This document shows positions 17,092 to 26,056 of a stretch of DNA of 64,000 bases, in pieces. How positions within the stretch are numbered: position 1 is the stretch's first letter; each line of letters starts with the position of its first letter. The DNA comes from Actinosynnema sp040640215 (lineage in GTDB: Bacteria > Actinomycetota > Actinomycetes > Mycobacteriales > Pseudonocardiaceae): positions 248,001 to 312,000 of the forward strand of contig NZ_JBFABG010000004.1 in the NCBI RefSeq assembly GCF_040640215.1, written 5' to 3'. The notes below the pieces were generated by a model. The model ran no database searches and was not told the DNA's origin. It saw nothing but the letters and a program-made list of their open reading frames with translations. Position numbers and translations under genes: made by a program.

Positions 17092-18180
17092 TCAGCTCCC
17101 CGCCGCCGTCAGCCACTCGCTGTAGAACAGGCCCAGGCCCAACATGCAGCACATGCCGGCCATCAACCAGAATCTGATGATCACCGTGGTTTCCGCCCAC
17201 CCGGCGAGTTCGAAGTGGTGGTGGAACGGTGCCATCCGGAACAGCCGTCGCCGGGACGTGCGGAAGACCGCGACCTGCAACACCACCGACAGCGCCTCGA
17301 CCACGAAGATGCCGCCGATGACGACCATCAGCAGCTCGGTGCGGGTCGCGATGGACAGGCCGGCCACCAGGCCGCCCAGCGCCAGCGAGCCCGTGTCGCC
17401 CATGAAGATCTTGGCGGGTGCCGCGTTCCACCAGAGGAAGCCGATGCAGCCGGCCATCGCGGCGGCGGCCACCAGCGCCAGGTCCAGCGGGTCGCGCACG
17501 TCGTAGCAGCCGGCCACCAGCAGGTTCGAGCAGTTGTAGCGGAACTGCCAGAAGCTGATCACCACGTAGGTGCCGAGCACCATCGCCGAGGTGCCGCCGG
17601 CCAGGCCGTCCAGGCCGTCGGTCAGGTTCACCGCGTTGGACCACGCGCTGATCGCGGCGTAGCAGAACACCACGAACCCGACGACGCCGAAGGACACCAC
17701 CGCGATGTCGCGCACGAACGACAGGTTCACCGACGCCGGGGTGAGGCCGTCCTTGTTCGGGAACTGCATGACCAGGACCGCGAAGATGATCGTGGCGACG
17801 AACTGGCCGACCAGCTTGGCGGTCTTGTTCAGGCCCAGGTTGCGCTGCTTGCGGATCTTGATGAAGTCGTCCAGGAAGCCCACGATGCCCAGCGACGTGG
17901 TGAGCATCAGCACCAGCAGGCCGGACGCGGTGGGCGTCTGCTCCTGCGCGGACGCCGACATGGAGTTCACCAGGTGCGCGCCGAGGTAGCCCAGCCACAT
18001 CGCGACCAGGATCGCCACGCCGCCCATGGTGGGCGTGCCGCGCTTGGTCTTGTGGCTCTGCGGACCCTCTTCGCGGATCTCCTGACCGAACCCCTGCCGC
18101 GAGAAGATCTTGATCAGGTACGGCGTCAGCATGATCGACGCGATCAGCGCGATGGCCGCCGCGATGAGGATGCTCTTCAC
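17092..18180 (-). CDS. mraY: phospho-MurNAc-pentapeptide transferase MraY
   Basis: Membrane enzyme that transfers phospho-MurNAc-pentapeptide to undecaprenyl phosphate, forming lipid I. Ten membrane helices. Conserved segments: TPTMGGVAIL (near residue 50), GFLDDFIKIRKQRNLGLNKTAKLVGQ (DDFIKIRKQRNLGL near 100), NAVNLTDGLDGLAGG (catalytic Asp pair), FLWWNAAPAKIFMGDTGSLALGG, and PFHHHFELAGWAE (HHH motif). The GTG at 18180 overlaps the murF stop by GTGA. 362 residues. Confidence 0.97.
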   Translation of the reverse strand: MKSILIAAAIALIASIMLTPYLIKIFSRQGFGQEIREEGPQSHKTKRGTPTMGGVAILVAMWLGYLGAHLVNSMSASAQEQTPTASGLLVLMLTTSLGIVGFLDDFIKIRKQRNLGLNKTAKLVGQFVATIIFAVLVMQFPNKDGLTPASVNLSFVRDIAVVSFGVVGFVVFCYAAISAWSNAVNLTDGLDGLAGGTSAMVLGTYVVISFWQFRYNCSNLLVAGCYDVRDPLDLALVAAAAMAGCIGFLWWNAAPAKIFMGDTGSLALGGLVAGLSIATRTELLMVVIGGIFVVEALSVVLQVAVFRTSRRRLFRMAPFHHHFELAGWAETTVIIRFWLMAGMCCMLGLGLFYSEWLTAAGS

Positions 18181-19637
18181 TTGCCGACCGCCTCCAGAAG
18201 GGCCTCGGCAACCCGCCACAGGCCGTAAGTTTTGGATGCCTTCACCAGCACGACGTCACCGGGACGCACCTCGTCGCGGAGCAGTTCCACGGCCGCCGTC
18301 ACATCCGGTACCAGTACCGCTTCCTCGCCCCATGATCCTTCCAGGTGCGCGCCCTGGTGCAGCGGGCGGGCATCGGGTCCGACCACCACCAGCTTGTTGA
18401 TGTCCAGGCGGACCACGAGCCGGCCGATCTCGTCGTGCGCGCGGACGTGGTCCGCACCGAGTTCCGCCATCGCGCCCAGCACGGCCCAGCTACGTCGGGC
18501 GGGCGTGGTGGCGCGGGAGATGGCGGCGAGCGACTTCAGCGCCGCGCGAACCGACTCCGGGTTCGCGTTGTAGGCGTCGTTGACGACGGTCACGCCGTCA
18601 GGACGTTCGGTGAGGGCCATCCGGTGCTCGGACACCCGCTGGGCGTTGCCCAGGGCGGTCGCGACCTGCTGCGGCGTCGCACCCAGCTCCAGGGCGACCG
18701 CGGCGGCGGTCAGGGCGTTGCCGACCTGGTGCGGCCCGTGCACGGCGAGCCGCACGTCGGCCTCGCCGGCGGGGGTGACCAGGCGGAAGCCCGCGCGGGC
18801 CCGGTCGTCGAGCTCGACGTCCACCGCGCGGACCCGCGCGGCGCTGTTCTCGCCGACCAGCACGACCTTCGCCGCCGTGCGCGGGGCCATGCCGGCCACC
18901 AGCGGGTCGTCGGCGTTCAGGACCGCCACGCCGTCGGCGGGCAGCGCCTCCACCAGCTCGCCCTTCGCCCGCGCGATGCCCTCGCGGGAGCCGAACTCGC
19001 CCAGGTGCGCGCTGCCGACGTTGAGCACCGCGCCCACCTTCGGCGGCGCGACCCGGCACAGCTCGGCGATGTGGCCGGGACCGCGCGCGGACAGCTCCAG
19101 CACCAGGAACCGGGTGTCGGCGTCGGCGCGCAGCACGGTCCAGGGGTGGCCCAGCTCGTTGTTGAACGACCCGGGCGGCGCGATCGTCCGGCCCAGCGGG
19201 GCGAGCGTCGCCGCGATCAGGTCCTTGGTGGTGGTCTTGCCGGAGGAACCGGTGACGCCCACGACCGTGAGGTCCGGCAGGCGGTCGACCAGGTGCCGGG
19301 CCAGCTTGGCCAGGGCCGCCAGGACGGCCGCGCCCGCGCCGTCGGAGTCCTCGGCGAGCACGTAAGAGTTGCCGTGGCCGGTGTCCACCGGCGGCGCGAT
19401 CACCGCCGGCGCGTCGACCGGGCGACCGGCCAGCACGCCCGCCGCGCCCTGCGCGACGACCCGCGCCGCGAAGTCGTGGCCGTCGACCCGCGCCCCGGGC
19501 AGCGCCAGGTACAGCGCGCCCTCGGTGACCTCGCGGGAGTCGAACTCGACGGAGCCGGTCACGACCGGCGAACCGTCCGTGTTGTGCAGCGTGCCGCCGA
19601 CGATCTCGGCGATCTCGGCCAGGCTGAGCGGAATCAC
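18177..19637 (-). CDS. murF: UDP-MurNAc-tripeptide--D-Ala-D-Ala ligase
   Basis: Adds the D-Ala-D-Ala dipeptide, finishing the soluble precursor. Starts VIPLSLAEIAEIVGGTLHN, then DSREVTEGALYLALPG, ATP loop VGVTGSSGKTTTKDLI (near residue 125), LNVGSAHLGEFGSREGIARAKGE in part (GSAHLGEFGSREGI), and NDAYNANPESVRAAL. The GTG at 19637 is coupled to the murE stop (GTGA). 486 residues, normal for actinobacteria. Confidence 0.95.
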   Translation of the reverse strand: MIPLSLAEIAEIVGGTLHNTDGSPVVTGSVEFDSREVTEGALYLALPGARVDGHDFAARVVAQGAAGVLAGRPVDAPAVIAPPVDTGHGNSYVLAEDSDGAGAAVLAALAKLARHLVDRLPDLTVVGVTGSSGKTTTKDLIAATLAPLGRTIAPPGSFNNELGHPWTVLRADADTRFLVLELSARGPGHIAELCRVAPPKVGAVLNVGSAHLGEFGSREGIARAKGELVEALPADGVAVLNADDPLVAGMAPRTAAKVVLVGENSAARVRAVDVELDDRARAGFRLVTPAGEADVRLAVHGPHQVGNALTAAAVALELGATPQQVATALGNAQRVSEHRMALTERPDGVTVVNDAYNANPESVRAALKSLAAISRATTPARRSWAVLGAMAELGADHVRAHDEIGRLVVRLDINKLVVVGPDARPLHQGAHLEGSWGEEAVLVPDVTAAVELLRDEVRPGDVVLVKASKTYGLWRVAEALLEAVGK

Positions 19638-21163
19638 CCTTGCACCTCTCTGATGGCCTCGGCGAGGGTCTCGACGTCGGAGAACGGGTGCACGACGCCG
19701 GCGACCTCCTGCCCGGTCTCGTGACCCTTGCCCGCGATCACGACCACGTCCCCGCTGCGGGCCAGCGACACGGCGTGCCGGATCGCGTCGCGCCGGTCGC
19801 CGATCTCCAGCACGTCGCCGCGCTCGGAGGCGGGCAGCGCCAGCGCGCCCCCCAGCATCGCGGCGCGGATGGCCGCCGGGTCCTCGCTGCGGGGGTTGTC
19901 GTCGGTGACGACGAGCACGTCGCCGCGCCGCGCCGCCTCCTCCCCCATCAGCGGGCGCTTGGCGGTGTCGCGGTCCCCGCCGCAGCCCAGGACCACGATG
20001 ATCCGGCCGGTGGAGCGGGCGCGGACCGCGTCCAGCGCCAGCGCCACGGCCTGCGGCTTGTGCGAGTAGTCCACGACGGCGGTGAAGTCCTGGCCCTCGT
20101 CCACCCGCTGCATCCGGCCCGGCACGTGGACGTCGGCCAGGCCGCGCCGGATCGCGTCCACCTCGACGCCCCGGACGTGCAGGCAGGCGATCGCGAGCAG
20201 CGCGTTGGCGACGTTGAACGCGCCCGGCAACCGCAGCTCGACCGGGAACTCCAGGCCGGGGCCGCGAGCGGTGAAGGTCTGCTCGCCGGTCGGCGACACC
20301 CGCACGTCCGACGCGGTCCACGCGGCAGCGCCGGCGGTCGACACGGTGATGGTCGCGGGCGTGACCAGGCGCGGACCCCACTCGCCGTCCACGACGACCA
20401 CCTCCACCGCCGCGCGCCCGTCGAAGAGCTGCGCCTTGGTGCGGAAGTAGTCCTCCATGTCCGGGTGGAAGTCCAGGTGGTCCTGCGACAGGTTGGTGAA
20501 CGCGCCGACCGCGAACCCGACGCCGCCGACCCGGCCGAGCCGCAGCGCGTGGCTGGAGACCTCCATGGTCACGTCGGTGACACCGCGCTCCTCCATCACC
20601 GCGAGCAGCGCGTGCAGGTCCGGCGCTTCGGGCGTGGTCAGGGCGCTGTCCAGGCGCTCCCCGGCGATCCGGGTCTCGACCGTGCCGATCAGGCCGGTCG
20701 TGCGCCCGGCCGCCTTCAGCGCGGACTCGACCATGTAGCTCGTGGTGGTCTTGCCGGACGTCCCGGTGATCCCGAGCAGGGCCAGGCGGGTGGACGGGTC
20801 GCCGTAGACCCGCGAGGCGAGCAGGCCCAGCACCGCGCGCGGGTCGGGGTGGACCAGGACGGGCACGTCGGCGGCGATCTTCGCGGCACCCACCTCGTCG
20901 GTCAGCACCGCGACGGCACCCCGGGACAGGGCCTGGTCGGCGAAGTCCGCGCCGTGCGCCCGCGCACCGGGCAGCGCGGCGAACAGGTCGCCGGGCCGCA
21001 CGTGCTGGGCCCGCAGCGTCACCCCGCCGACGAGCACGTGCGCCCGGTCGGGCGCGGTGAGGTGCGCGTCCACTGTGGAGGCGAGCTCGGACACGGGAAC
21101 GGGCTGGACGCGGGAAGGGCGAGGCGGGGCGGTCGCGACCTTGCCCTCAAGCTTGGCAGGCAC
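19634..21163 (-). CDS. murE: UDP-MurNAc-L-Ala-D-Glu--diaminopimelate ligase
   Basis: Adds meso-diaminopimelate to the stem peptide. Present: GVTLRAQHVRPGDLFAALPGARAHG in part (RPGDLFAALPG near residue 55), ATP loop GITGTSGKTTTSYMVE, TNLSQDHLDFHP, DYSHKPQAV and the DNPR motif (VVTDDNPRSEDPAAI), whose Asn-Pro-Arg selects meso-DAP over lysine. The frame opens 68 codons further up, but the GTG at 21163 (VPAKLEGKVATAP) is the most plausible start, giving 509 residues; its ribosome site is weak. A 261-base gap separates it from ftsI. Confidence 0.93.
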   Translation of the reverse strand: MPAKLEGKVATAPPRPSRVQPVPVSELASTVDAHLTAPDRAHVLVGGVTLRAQHVRPGDLFAALPGARAHGADFADQALSRGAVAVLTDEVGAAKIAADVPVLVHPDPRAVLGLLASRVYGDPSTRLALLGITGTSGKTTTSYMVESALKAAGRTTGLIGTVETRIAGERLDSALTTPEAPDLHALLAVMEERGVTDVTMEVSSHALRLGRVGGVGFAVGAFTNLSQDHLDFHPDMEDYFRTKAQLFDGRAAVEVVVVDGEWGPRLVTPATITVSTAGAAAWTASDVRVSPTGEQTFTARGPGLEFPVELRLPGAFNVANALLAIACLHVRGVEVDAIRRGLADVHVPGRMQRVDEGQDFTAVVDYSHKPQAVALALDAVRARSTGRIIVVLGCGGDRDTAKRPLMGEEAARRGDVLVVTDDNPRSEDPAAIRAAMLGGALALPASERGDVLEIGDRRDAIRHAVSLARSGDVVVIAGKGHETGQEVAGVVHPFSDVETLAEAIREVQG

Positions 21164-21424
21164 GCGCGGAAGGCTACCGGCGCACGGAGAGTCGCCACCC
21201 ACCACGTCCACCCCAGACCCCGGGACCATCCCCGGTGGACCCGCGCGCACCACCCCGGACCGCGCTCGCAACGAGCGCCGACCACCGGTTTCCCGGTGGT
21301 CCGGTGGTCGGCGCGGAGCAGTGGCCGAGCCGCCCGGCCGCCCGGCCGGAGACGTTCCGGGCGGCACCGCGCGACCCCCGCGACCGTGGTCCGGGCAAGC
21401 CGGCGGGCACCGCTCCCGGGCAGG

Positions 21425-23332
21425 TCAGAGGACCAGCGGGACGACCGGGCTCTGCTCCGCCGACAGCGGCACCTGGTAGCGCTGGGACAGGTAGGACGCG
21501 ATGTCGTGGAACAGCGGCGCGGCGGAGTGGCTGTACTGGGGGCTGCCGGTGGGGGCGTCGAGCATGAGGCCGACGACGAACCTCGGGTTGTCCGCCGGGA
21601 AGATGCCGGCGAAGGTGATCCAGTACTCGGACTGGCTGTAGCAGCCGCAGTTCTTGTCGATCTGCTGCGCGGTGCCCGTCTTCCCCGAGATCTGGTAGCC
21701 CGGCAGCGCCGCCGACGGCCCGGTGCCGGTCTGGTCCGGATCGCCCGGCGACTTCTGGACGACCGCGCGGAACATGTCGCGGACCGTCTTCGCGGTCTGC
21801 GGGCTCACCACGCGGATCTGCTCCGGCTTCGGCGTCTCCTTGCGCGCGCCGTTCGCGTCCACCTCGGCCCGGATGATCCTCGGCGGCACGCGCACGCCGT
21901 CGTTCGCGATCGTCTGGTACATGCCGGTCATCTGGAGCAGGGTCATGCTCAGGCCCTGCCCGATCGGCAGGTTGCCGAACGTCGAACCGGACCACTGGTT
22001 GCGCGGCGGGACCGACCCCGCCTCCTCGCCCGGCACGCCCGACTGGGTGCGCTTGCCGAGGCCGAAGTTGCGCAGCATGTCCGCGTACCGGTCCTCGCCG
22101 ATCTTCTGCGCGGTCATCAGCGTGCCGACGTTGGAGGACTTGGCGAACACGCCGGTGAAGGTCATGTCCTGGGTGGGGTGCTCGACGGCGTCCCTGATGG
22201 TCCGGTCGGCGAACTTGATCGTGTACGGCACGCTGAGCACGTCGTCCGGCTTGGCGATGCCGTCCTCGACCGCCGTGGCGGCGGTGATGATCTTGTTCAC
22301 CGAGCCGGGCTCGAACGACGACGAGACGGCCGTGTTGCGGGTCTGCTCCTCGGTGGCCTTGCCGAAGGTCAGCGGGTCGAACGTCTTGTCGTTCGCCATC
22401 GCCAGGATCTCGCCGGTGCGCACGTCGAGCACCACCGCCGAGCCGGTCTTCGCGCCCGACTTGGCGGTGTAGTCGGTGACCATCCGCTGCACCGCGTACT
22501 GGGTGTCGACGTCCAGGGTCAGCTCCAGGCTGCGGCCCGGCGTCGCGGCGGCCAGCTCGCGGGACCGGTTCGGGCCGGGGATCACCACGTTGTTGCCCTG
22601 CATGGTGTCCACCACGCGCCGGCCGTTGCGCCCGGCGAGCAGGTTGTCCTTCGCGTTCTCCAGGCCGAGCAGGCCGTGCGTCGCGGGCGGGTCCTGGTCC
22701 TTGCGCCAGTTCGCCGCGCCCACGATGTGCGACGCGAGCCCGCCGTTCGGGTAGACCCGCACCGCCCGGTACTCCGAGCCGATGTCGTCGTACTTCCCGG
22801 TGATCGCCGCGGCCTTGCCGGGGTCGATGTTCTCCACCAGCTCGATGTAGGTGGTGTCCTTGGTGAGCATCGCGTAGACGGTCCGCTCGTCGGTCTTCTG
22901 ACCGTCGACCTCGGTGCCCAGGGTGTCCTGGATGAACTTGGCGACCTTCCCGGCCCACTCCTCGTAGGTGCCGATCTCGGGCTTGGCCTGGTACGCCTTG
23001 TCCCACTTCTCCCGGGTCATCTGCGGCACCGCGTAGAGGGCGCTCGCCTCGATGCTGAACGCGAGCTGGTTGCCGTTGCGGTCGGTGATCGAGCCGCGCG
23101 CCGCCGGGATGTCGATGAAGGTGGCGCGCTGCTTCTCCGCCTGCGCGGACAGCGCCTCCGCCTGGAAGCCCTGCACCTGGACGAGCTTCAGCCCGGCCAT
23201 CACCAGCGCGCCGACCAGCAGCAGCCGGCCGACCGCCATGCGCACCCGGGCGTTGCCGCCGCGCCGTCGCTTGGCCGGGGCCCGCACCGACAGCGGTCGC
23301 CGCGCGGGCCTGCCCCGACTGGGCCCTGCCAT
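21425..23332 (-). CDS. ftsI: septal D,D-transpeptidase FtsI (PBP3, PbpB)
   Basis: Class B penicillin-binding protein that cross-links septal peptidoglycan with FtsW. ATG at 23332 has a GGAGG site. A basic cytoplasmic tail (1-30) and one membrane helix (about 32-54) precede the pedestal (RGSITDRNGNQLAFSIEA, GLLGLENAKDNLLAG). Transpeptidase motifs: SVNK in EPGSVNKIITA (active Ser), SSN in FAKSSNVGTL, and KTGT in ISGKTGTAQQ. 635 residues. It lies after ftsL and before murE as usual. Confidence 0.96.
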   Translation of the reverse strand: MAGPSRGRPARRPLSVRAPAKRRRGGNARVRMAVGRLLLVGALVMAGLKLVQVQGFQAEALSAQAEKQRATFIDIPAARGSITDRNGNQLAFSIEASALYAVPQMTREKWDKAYQAKPEIGTYEEWAGKVAKFIQDTLGTEVDGQKTDERTVYAMLTKDTTYIELVENIDPGKAAAITGKYDDIGSEYRAVRVYPNGGLASHIVGAANWRKDQDPPATHGLLGLENAKDNLLAGRNGRRVVDTMQGNNVVIPGPNRSRELAAATPGRSLELTLDVDTQYAVQRMVTDYTAKSGAKTGSAVVLDVRTGEILAMANDKTFDPLTFGKATEEQTRNTAVSSSFEPGSVNKIITAATAVEDGIAKPDDVLSVPYTIKFADRTIRDAVEHPTQDMTFTGVFAKSSNVGTLMTAQKIGEDRYADMLRNFGLGKRTQSGVPGEEAGSVPPRNQWSGSTFGNLPIGQGLSMTLLQMTGMYQTIANDGVRVPPRIIRAEVDANGARKETPKPEQIRVVSPQTAKTVRDMFRAVVQKSPGDPDQTGTGPSAALPGYQISGKTGTAQQIDKNCGCYSQSEYWITFAGIFPADNPRFVVGLMLDAPTGSPQYSHSAAPLFHDIASYLSQRYQVPLSAEQSPVVPLVL

Positions 23333-23405
23333 CACAAACCTCCAGCAATAACCGCACGTCGGCCCACGGATCGCGTGGGCGTCCACCCGCCGGACCGCAC
23401 CGGCA

Positions 23406-24077
23406 TCACTGCCCCCCGGCCGCCTGCTGCCCGTTCTGGCCGGGCTGCTGCGCGTTCGGGTCGGGTTGGCCGTCGCGGGCCGGCGGCTGCTGCGCGTTCG
23501 GGTCGGCCTGACCGTTCTGCGCGTTCGGATCGGGTTGCGCCGGCGGGTTCGGCGACGGTGTCGGCGTCTCGGAGGGCGGCGGTTCGGGGGCCTTGGCCTC
23601 CGACGGCTTGCCGTACACCTCGACCGAGCCGTCCGGTAGCTGCTTGAGCCGCGCCGGGTCGCCGGCCGGCACCAGCCCGAGCTTCGCCGCCGCCTCGGCC
23701 AGCTTGAGCGGCGATTCGGACAGCGCGACCTCCTGGCGGAGCTGCTCGACCTGCCGGGCCAGCCTGGTCTGCTCGGCCTGCGCGTCCTGCAACCGGTAGG
23801 AGTCCGCCGTGGCCTGGGTCGACAGCCACATGATCGCGGCGATGCCCACGGCCAGCACCACCATCACCATGACCACGAACGGGGCCCGGGGCGTGACCAC
23901 GGGCCGGCGGGTGACCGCCGGGCCCCGGGTCGAGGGCTTGGTCCGCTGCGCCCGGCGGGCGTAGGCCCGGTCCGCCGCGGCCGACCGGGACCGGGACTTG
24001 GCGGGGACCGACTTCAGCGCGCGCTCGCGGGGCTTCGCCGGGGACGGCACGCCGTTGGACCGTGCGGGCGCGGTCAC
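23406..24077 (-). CDS. ftsL: FtsL-like divisome protein with Pro/Asn/Gln repeat tail
   Basis: Small bitopic protein at the ftsL position. Basic N-terminal region (about residues 1-65), a single membrane helix (about 68-88, PFVVMVMVVLAVGIAAIMWL), then a leucine-zipper-like coiled coil (QDAQAEQTRLARQVEQLRQEV, near 96-115) and the typical ESPLKLAEAAAKLGLVP segment. The last 70 residues are unusual: Pro-rich then copies of PDPNAQ and DGQPDPNAQQ with Gln/Gly. The GTG at 24077 overlaps the rsmH stop (GTGA); the open frame further upstream is a shadow of rsmH. 223 residues. Confidence 0.9.
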   Translation of the reverse strand: MTAPARSNGVPSPAKPRERALKSVPAKSRSRSAAADRAYARRAQRTKPSTRGPAVTRRPVVTPRAPFVVMVMVVLAVGIAAIMWLSTQATADSYRLQDAQAEQTRLARQVEQLRQEVALSESPLKLAEAAAKLGLVPAGDPARLKQLPDGSVEVYGKPSEAKAPEPPPSETPTPSPNPPAQPDPNAQNGQADPNAQQPPARDGQPDPNAQQPGQNGQQAAGGQ

Positions 24078-25018
24078 GTCGCCTCCCGGATGCGTTCCGC
24101 CGCGCGCAGCCGAACCGACGCGGCCCTGGGGTTGTCCTCGATCTCCTGCTCGTTCGCGACCTCGGCACCCCGGGTCACCAGCTTCAGCTCCGGCCCGTGG
24201 CCGGGCAGCTCCACCGGCAGGTCCTGCGGGGTGCGCGAGACGGCCAGCGGCGCGAACGCGCGCTTGACCATCCGGTCCTCCAGCGACTGGTAGGACTCCA
24301 CGACCAGCCGACCGCCCACGGCCAGCACGGACAGCGCGGCCGGCAGCGCCAGCCGCAGCGACTCCAGCTCGCCGTTGACCTCGATCCGCAACGCCTGGAA
24401 CGTGCGCTTGGCCGGGTGGCCGCCGGTCCGCCTGGTCGCCGCCGGCACCGCCGCGTAGAGCAGTTCGACCAGCCGGCCGCTGGTGGTGAACGGCTCGCGC
24501 GCGCGCTCCCGCACCACCGCGCCGGCGATCTTGCGGGCGAACCGCTCCTCGCCGTAGTCGCGCAGGATGCGGGTGAGGTCGTCCACCGGGTACTCGTTGA
24601 GCACGTCCGCGGCGGTCATCCCGGTCCCGGCGCTCATCCGCATGTCCAGCGGGGAGTCCCGGGAGTACGCGAAACCGCGCTCCTCGGCGTCGAGCTGGAG
24701 CGACGAGACGCCCAGGTCCATCAGGATTCCGTCCACCGGGCCGTCGACCACGTCCGCGATGCCGTCGTAGGTGGTCTGCACGAACGTGACCCGGTCCGCG
24801 TGCGGCGCGAGCCGCTCGCGGGACAGGGCGATCGCCTGCGGGTCCCGGTCCAGACCGATCAGCCGGACCTGCGGGTGCGCCCGCAGCACGGCTTCCGAGT
24901 GGCCGCCGAGCCCGAGCGTGCAGTCCACGAACACCGCGTCGCGGTCGGCCAGCGCGGGCGCGAGCAGGTCCAGAACGCGGTCGAGCAGCACCGGCACGTG
25001 CCGCGCTCGCTCCACCAT
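24074..25018 (-). CDS. rsmH: 16S rRNA (cytosine1402-N4)-methyltransferase
   Basis: SAM-dependent methyltransferase acting on C1402 of 16S rRNA. HVPVLLDRVLDLL (near residue 7), DCTLGLGGHSEAVL (SAM loop), LIGLDRDPQAI, GILMDLGVSSLQLD, ERGFAYSRDSPLDMRM, GGHPAKRTFQALRIEVNGEL and SYQSLEDRMVKR are all present. Two ATGs are possible: 25018 (MVERARHVP, with GGGAGAGGAC upstream, chosen) and 25036, six codons earlier. 314 residues from the chosen start. It is the second gene of the dcw operon. Confidence 0.95.
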   Translation of the reverse strand: MVERARHVPVLLDRVLDLLAPALADRDAVFVDCTLGLGGHSEAVLRAHPQVRLIGLDRDPQAIALSRERLAPHADRVTFVQTTYDGIADVVDGPVDGILMDLGVSSLQLDAEERGFAYSRDSPLDMRMSAGTGMTAADVLNEYPVDDLTRILRDYGEERFARKIAGAVVRERAREPFTTSGRLVELLYAAVPAATRRTGGHPAKRTFQALRIEVNGELESLRLALPAALSVLAVGGRLVVESYQSLEDRMVKRAFAPLAVSRTPQDLPVELPGHGPELKLVTRGAEVANEQEIEDNPRAASVRLRAAERIREAT

Positions 25019-25181
25019 GTCCTCTCCCACGCACATCCCCCCGCCCTGGCAAAGAAAAATCGGGTGTCGTCAGGTCCCCGCCCGCCCGTCGGACCTGGCA
25101 CCGGGGAAGGTGCGCCAGGGCCGAAAGCCGAGCGGACCGAGGCCTCACGGCACCCGAAACCTCAAGCGTTCGCAGCCCGCC

Positions 25182-25613
25182 TCAGAAGACGCCCGGAAGC
25201 ACCTCCTCGCGAGCCTCCGCGTAGCTGTCCTCGTGCTCGTCCAGGTAGCGCTGCCACGCCTGCGCGTCCCAGATCTCCAGCCGGTTGATCGCGCCGATGA
25301 CCACGCACTCCTTGGTCAACCCCGCGTACCGGCGCAGTTCCGGTGCGATCGACACCCGGCCCTGGCCGTCCGGCCGCTGCTCGTCGGTCCCGGCGAACAG
25401 GTAGCGCTGGTAGGCGCGGACCGCCTCGTTGGTGAAAGGGGCGTCCGCGACCTTGCGCGCCATCTGCTCGAACTCCGCCCGCGGGAACACGTAGAGGCAG
25501 TGGTCCTGGCCCTTGGTGACCATGAGACCCCCCGCTAGCGCGTCCCGGAACTTCGCAGGCAGCGTCAGCCGGCCCTTGTCGTCCAGCCTGGGGTGGTGCG
25601 TGCCCAGGAACAC
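25182..25613 (-). CDS. mraZ: transcriptional regulator MraZ
   Basis: DNA-binding regulator at the head of the dcw cluster. It has two AbrB-like swapped-hairpin repeats: LDDKGRLTLPAKFRDAL (about residues 9-25) and DGQGRVSIAPELRRYAGL (about 85-102). The GTG at 25613 (VFLGTHHPRLDDKG) has a GGGAGGTGG site and gives 143 residues, the same as mycobacterial MraZ; the longer open frame upstream is not supported. The promoter just upstream carries matching operator repeats, pointing to autoregulation. Confidence 0.95.
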   Translation of the reverse strand: MFLGTHHPRLDDKGRLTLPAKFRDALAGGLMVTKGQDHCLYVFPRAEFEQMARKVADAPFTNEAVRAYQRYLFAGTDEQRPDGQGRVSIAPELRRYAGLTKECVVIGAINRLEIWDAQAWQRYLDEHEDSYAEAREEVLPGVF

Positions 25614-25666
25614 GGCAACCCACCTCCCGCCACCGAACGGTGAACCGGCAGTGGGGCCCCGTTCTG

Positions 25667-25701
25667 CCCCACCGGCCGCCACAGTACCCCACTTTTCACC
25701 A
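25667..25701 (-). promoter_or_regulatory. MraZ operator: four 5-bp repeats at 10-bp spacing
   Basis: Read on the minus strand: TGGTG, TGGGG, TGGCG, TGGGG, each separated by exactly 5 bases. MraZ in Escherichia coli binds TGGGN repeats with 5-bp spacers, so the arrangement matches the known binding mode, with two perfect and two near-perfect copies. The repeats overlap the predicted mraZ promoter, so bound MraZ should block RNA polymerase. Confidence 0.85.
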
Positions 25702-25708
25702 CAGTCAA
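25681..25708 (-). promoter_or_regulatory. predicted dcw (mraZ) promoter
   Basis: Minus strand -35 TTGACT (25708-25703) and -10 TACTGT (25686-25681) with a 16-base spacer, about 68 bases upstream of the mraZ start. Three of the four MraZ repeats lie within or touch this element. Confidence 0.7.
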
Positions 25709-26056
25709 CGCTGAAACGGGTGGTCGCACCACACCCGGACCAACGTTTGCGCTGGTAGAGAGCTTATGACCGGCATGGGGCACGGTGGGGGACGGAAGCC
25801 ACCTCCACCTCCGCGAGTGAGGTGAACAGGCCCGAATCTCACCCGAACGGAGCAGTGAAAACGGGCAAAACAGGTTCGATGCGGCCCCTGGTGGGGAATC
25901 GTGGCAGGGACGGGTCGACCGGGGTGCGGCGGCGGGCGTGGAAACCACGCCCGCGAAACTGTTCAATCGGTGTGTGGCGCTTCGCCATGGTTTGACACAC
26001 TGCGTGAAACGCTCACCGCCACCGCGAACCGGTCGCGGTGGTCTTCGGGAGGACGA
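25709..26056. other. intergenic region between mraZ promoter and moxR
   Basis: About 350 bases separating divergent mraZ and moxR. It must hold the moxR promoter, but I cannot place one with confidence. No RNA gene or repeat is evident. Confidence 0.5.

Noticed and set aside
15725..18211. 828-residue frame suggesting a MraY-MurD fusion
   Set aside because: Upstream half is a shadow of mraY in another frame; murD starts at 17089 with its conserved N-terminus.
19640..23647. 1335-residue plus-strand open frame across murE and ftsI
   Set aside because: It is antisense to recognised genes and its translation is Arg/Val/Gly/His-rich with no domain; long antisense frames are expected in DNA with this GC content.
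25861..25885. tRNA T-loop-like GGTTCGA near moxR
   Set aside because: No acceptor, D or anticodon stems around it.
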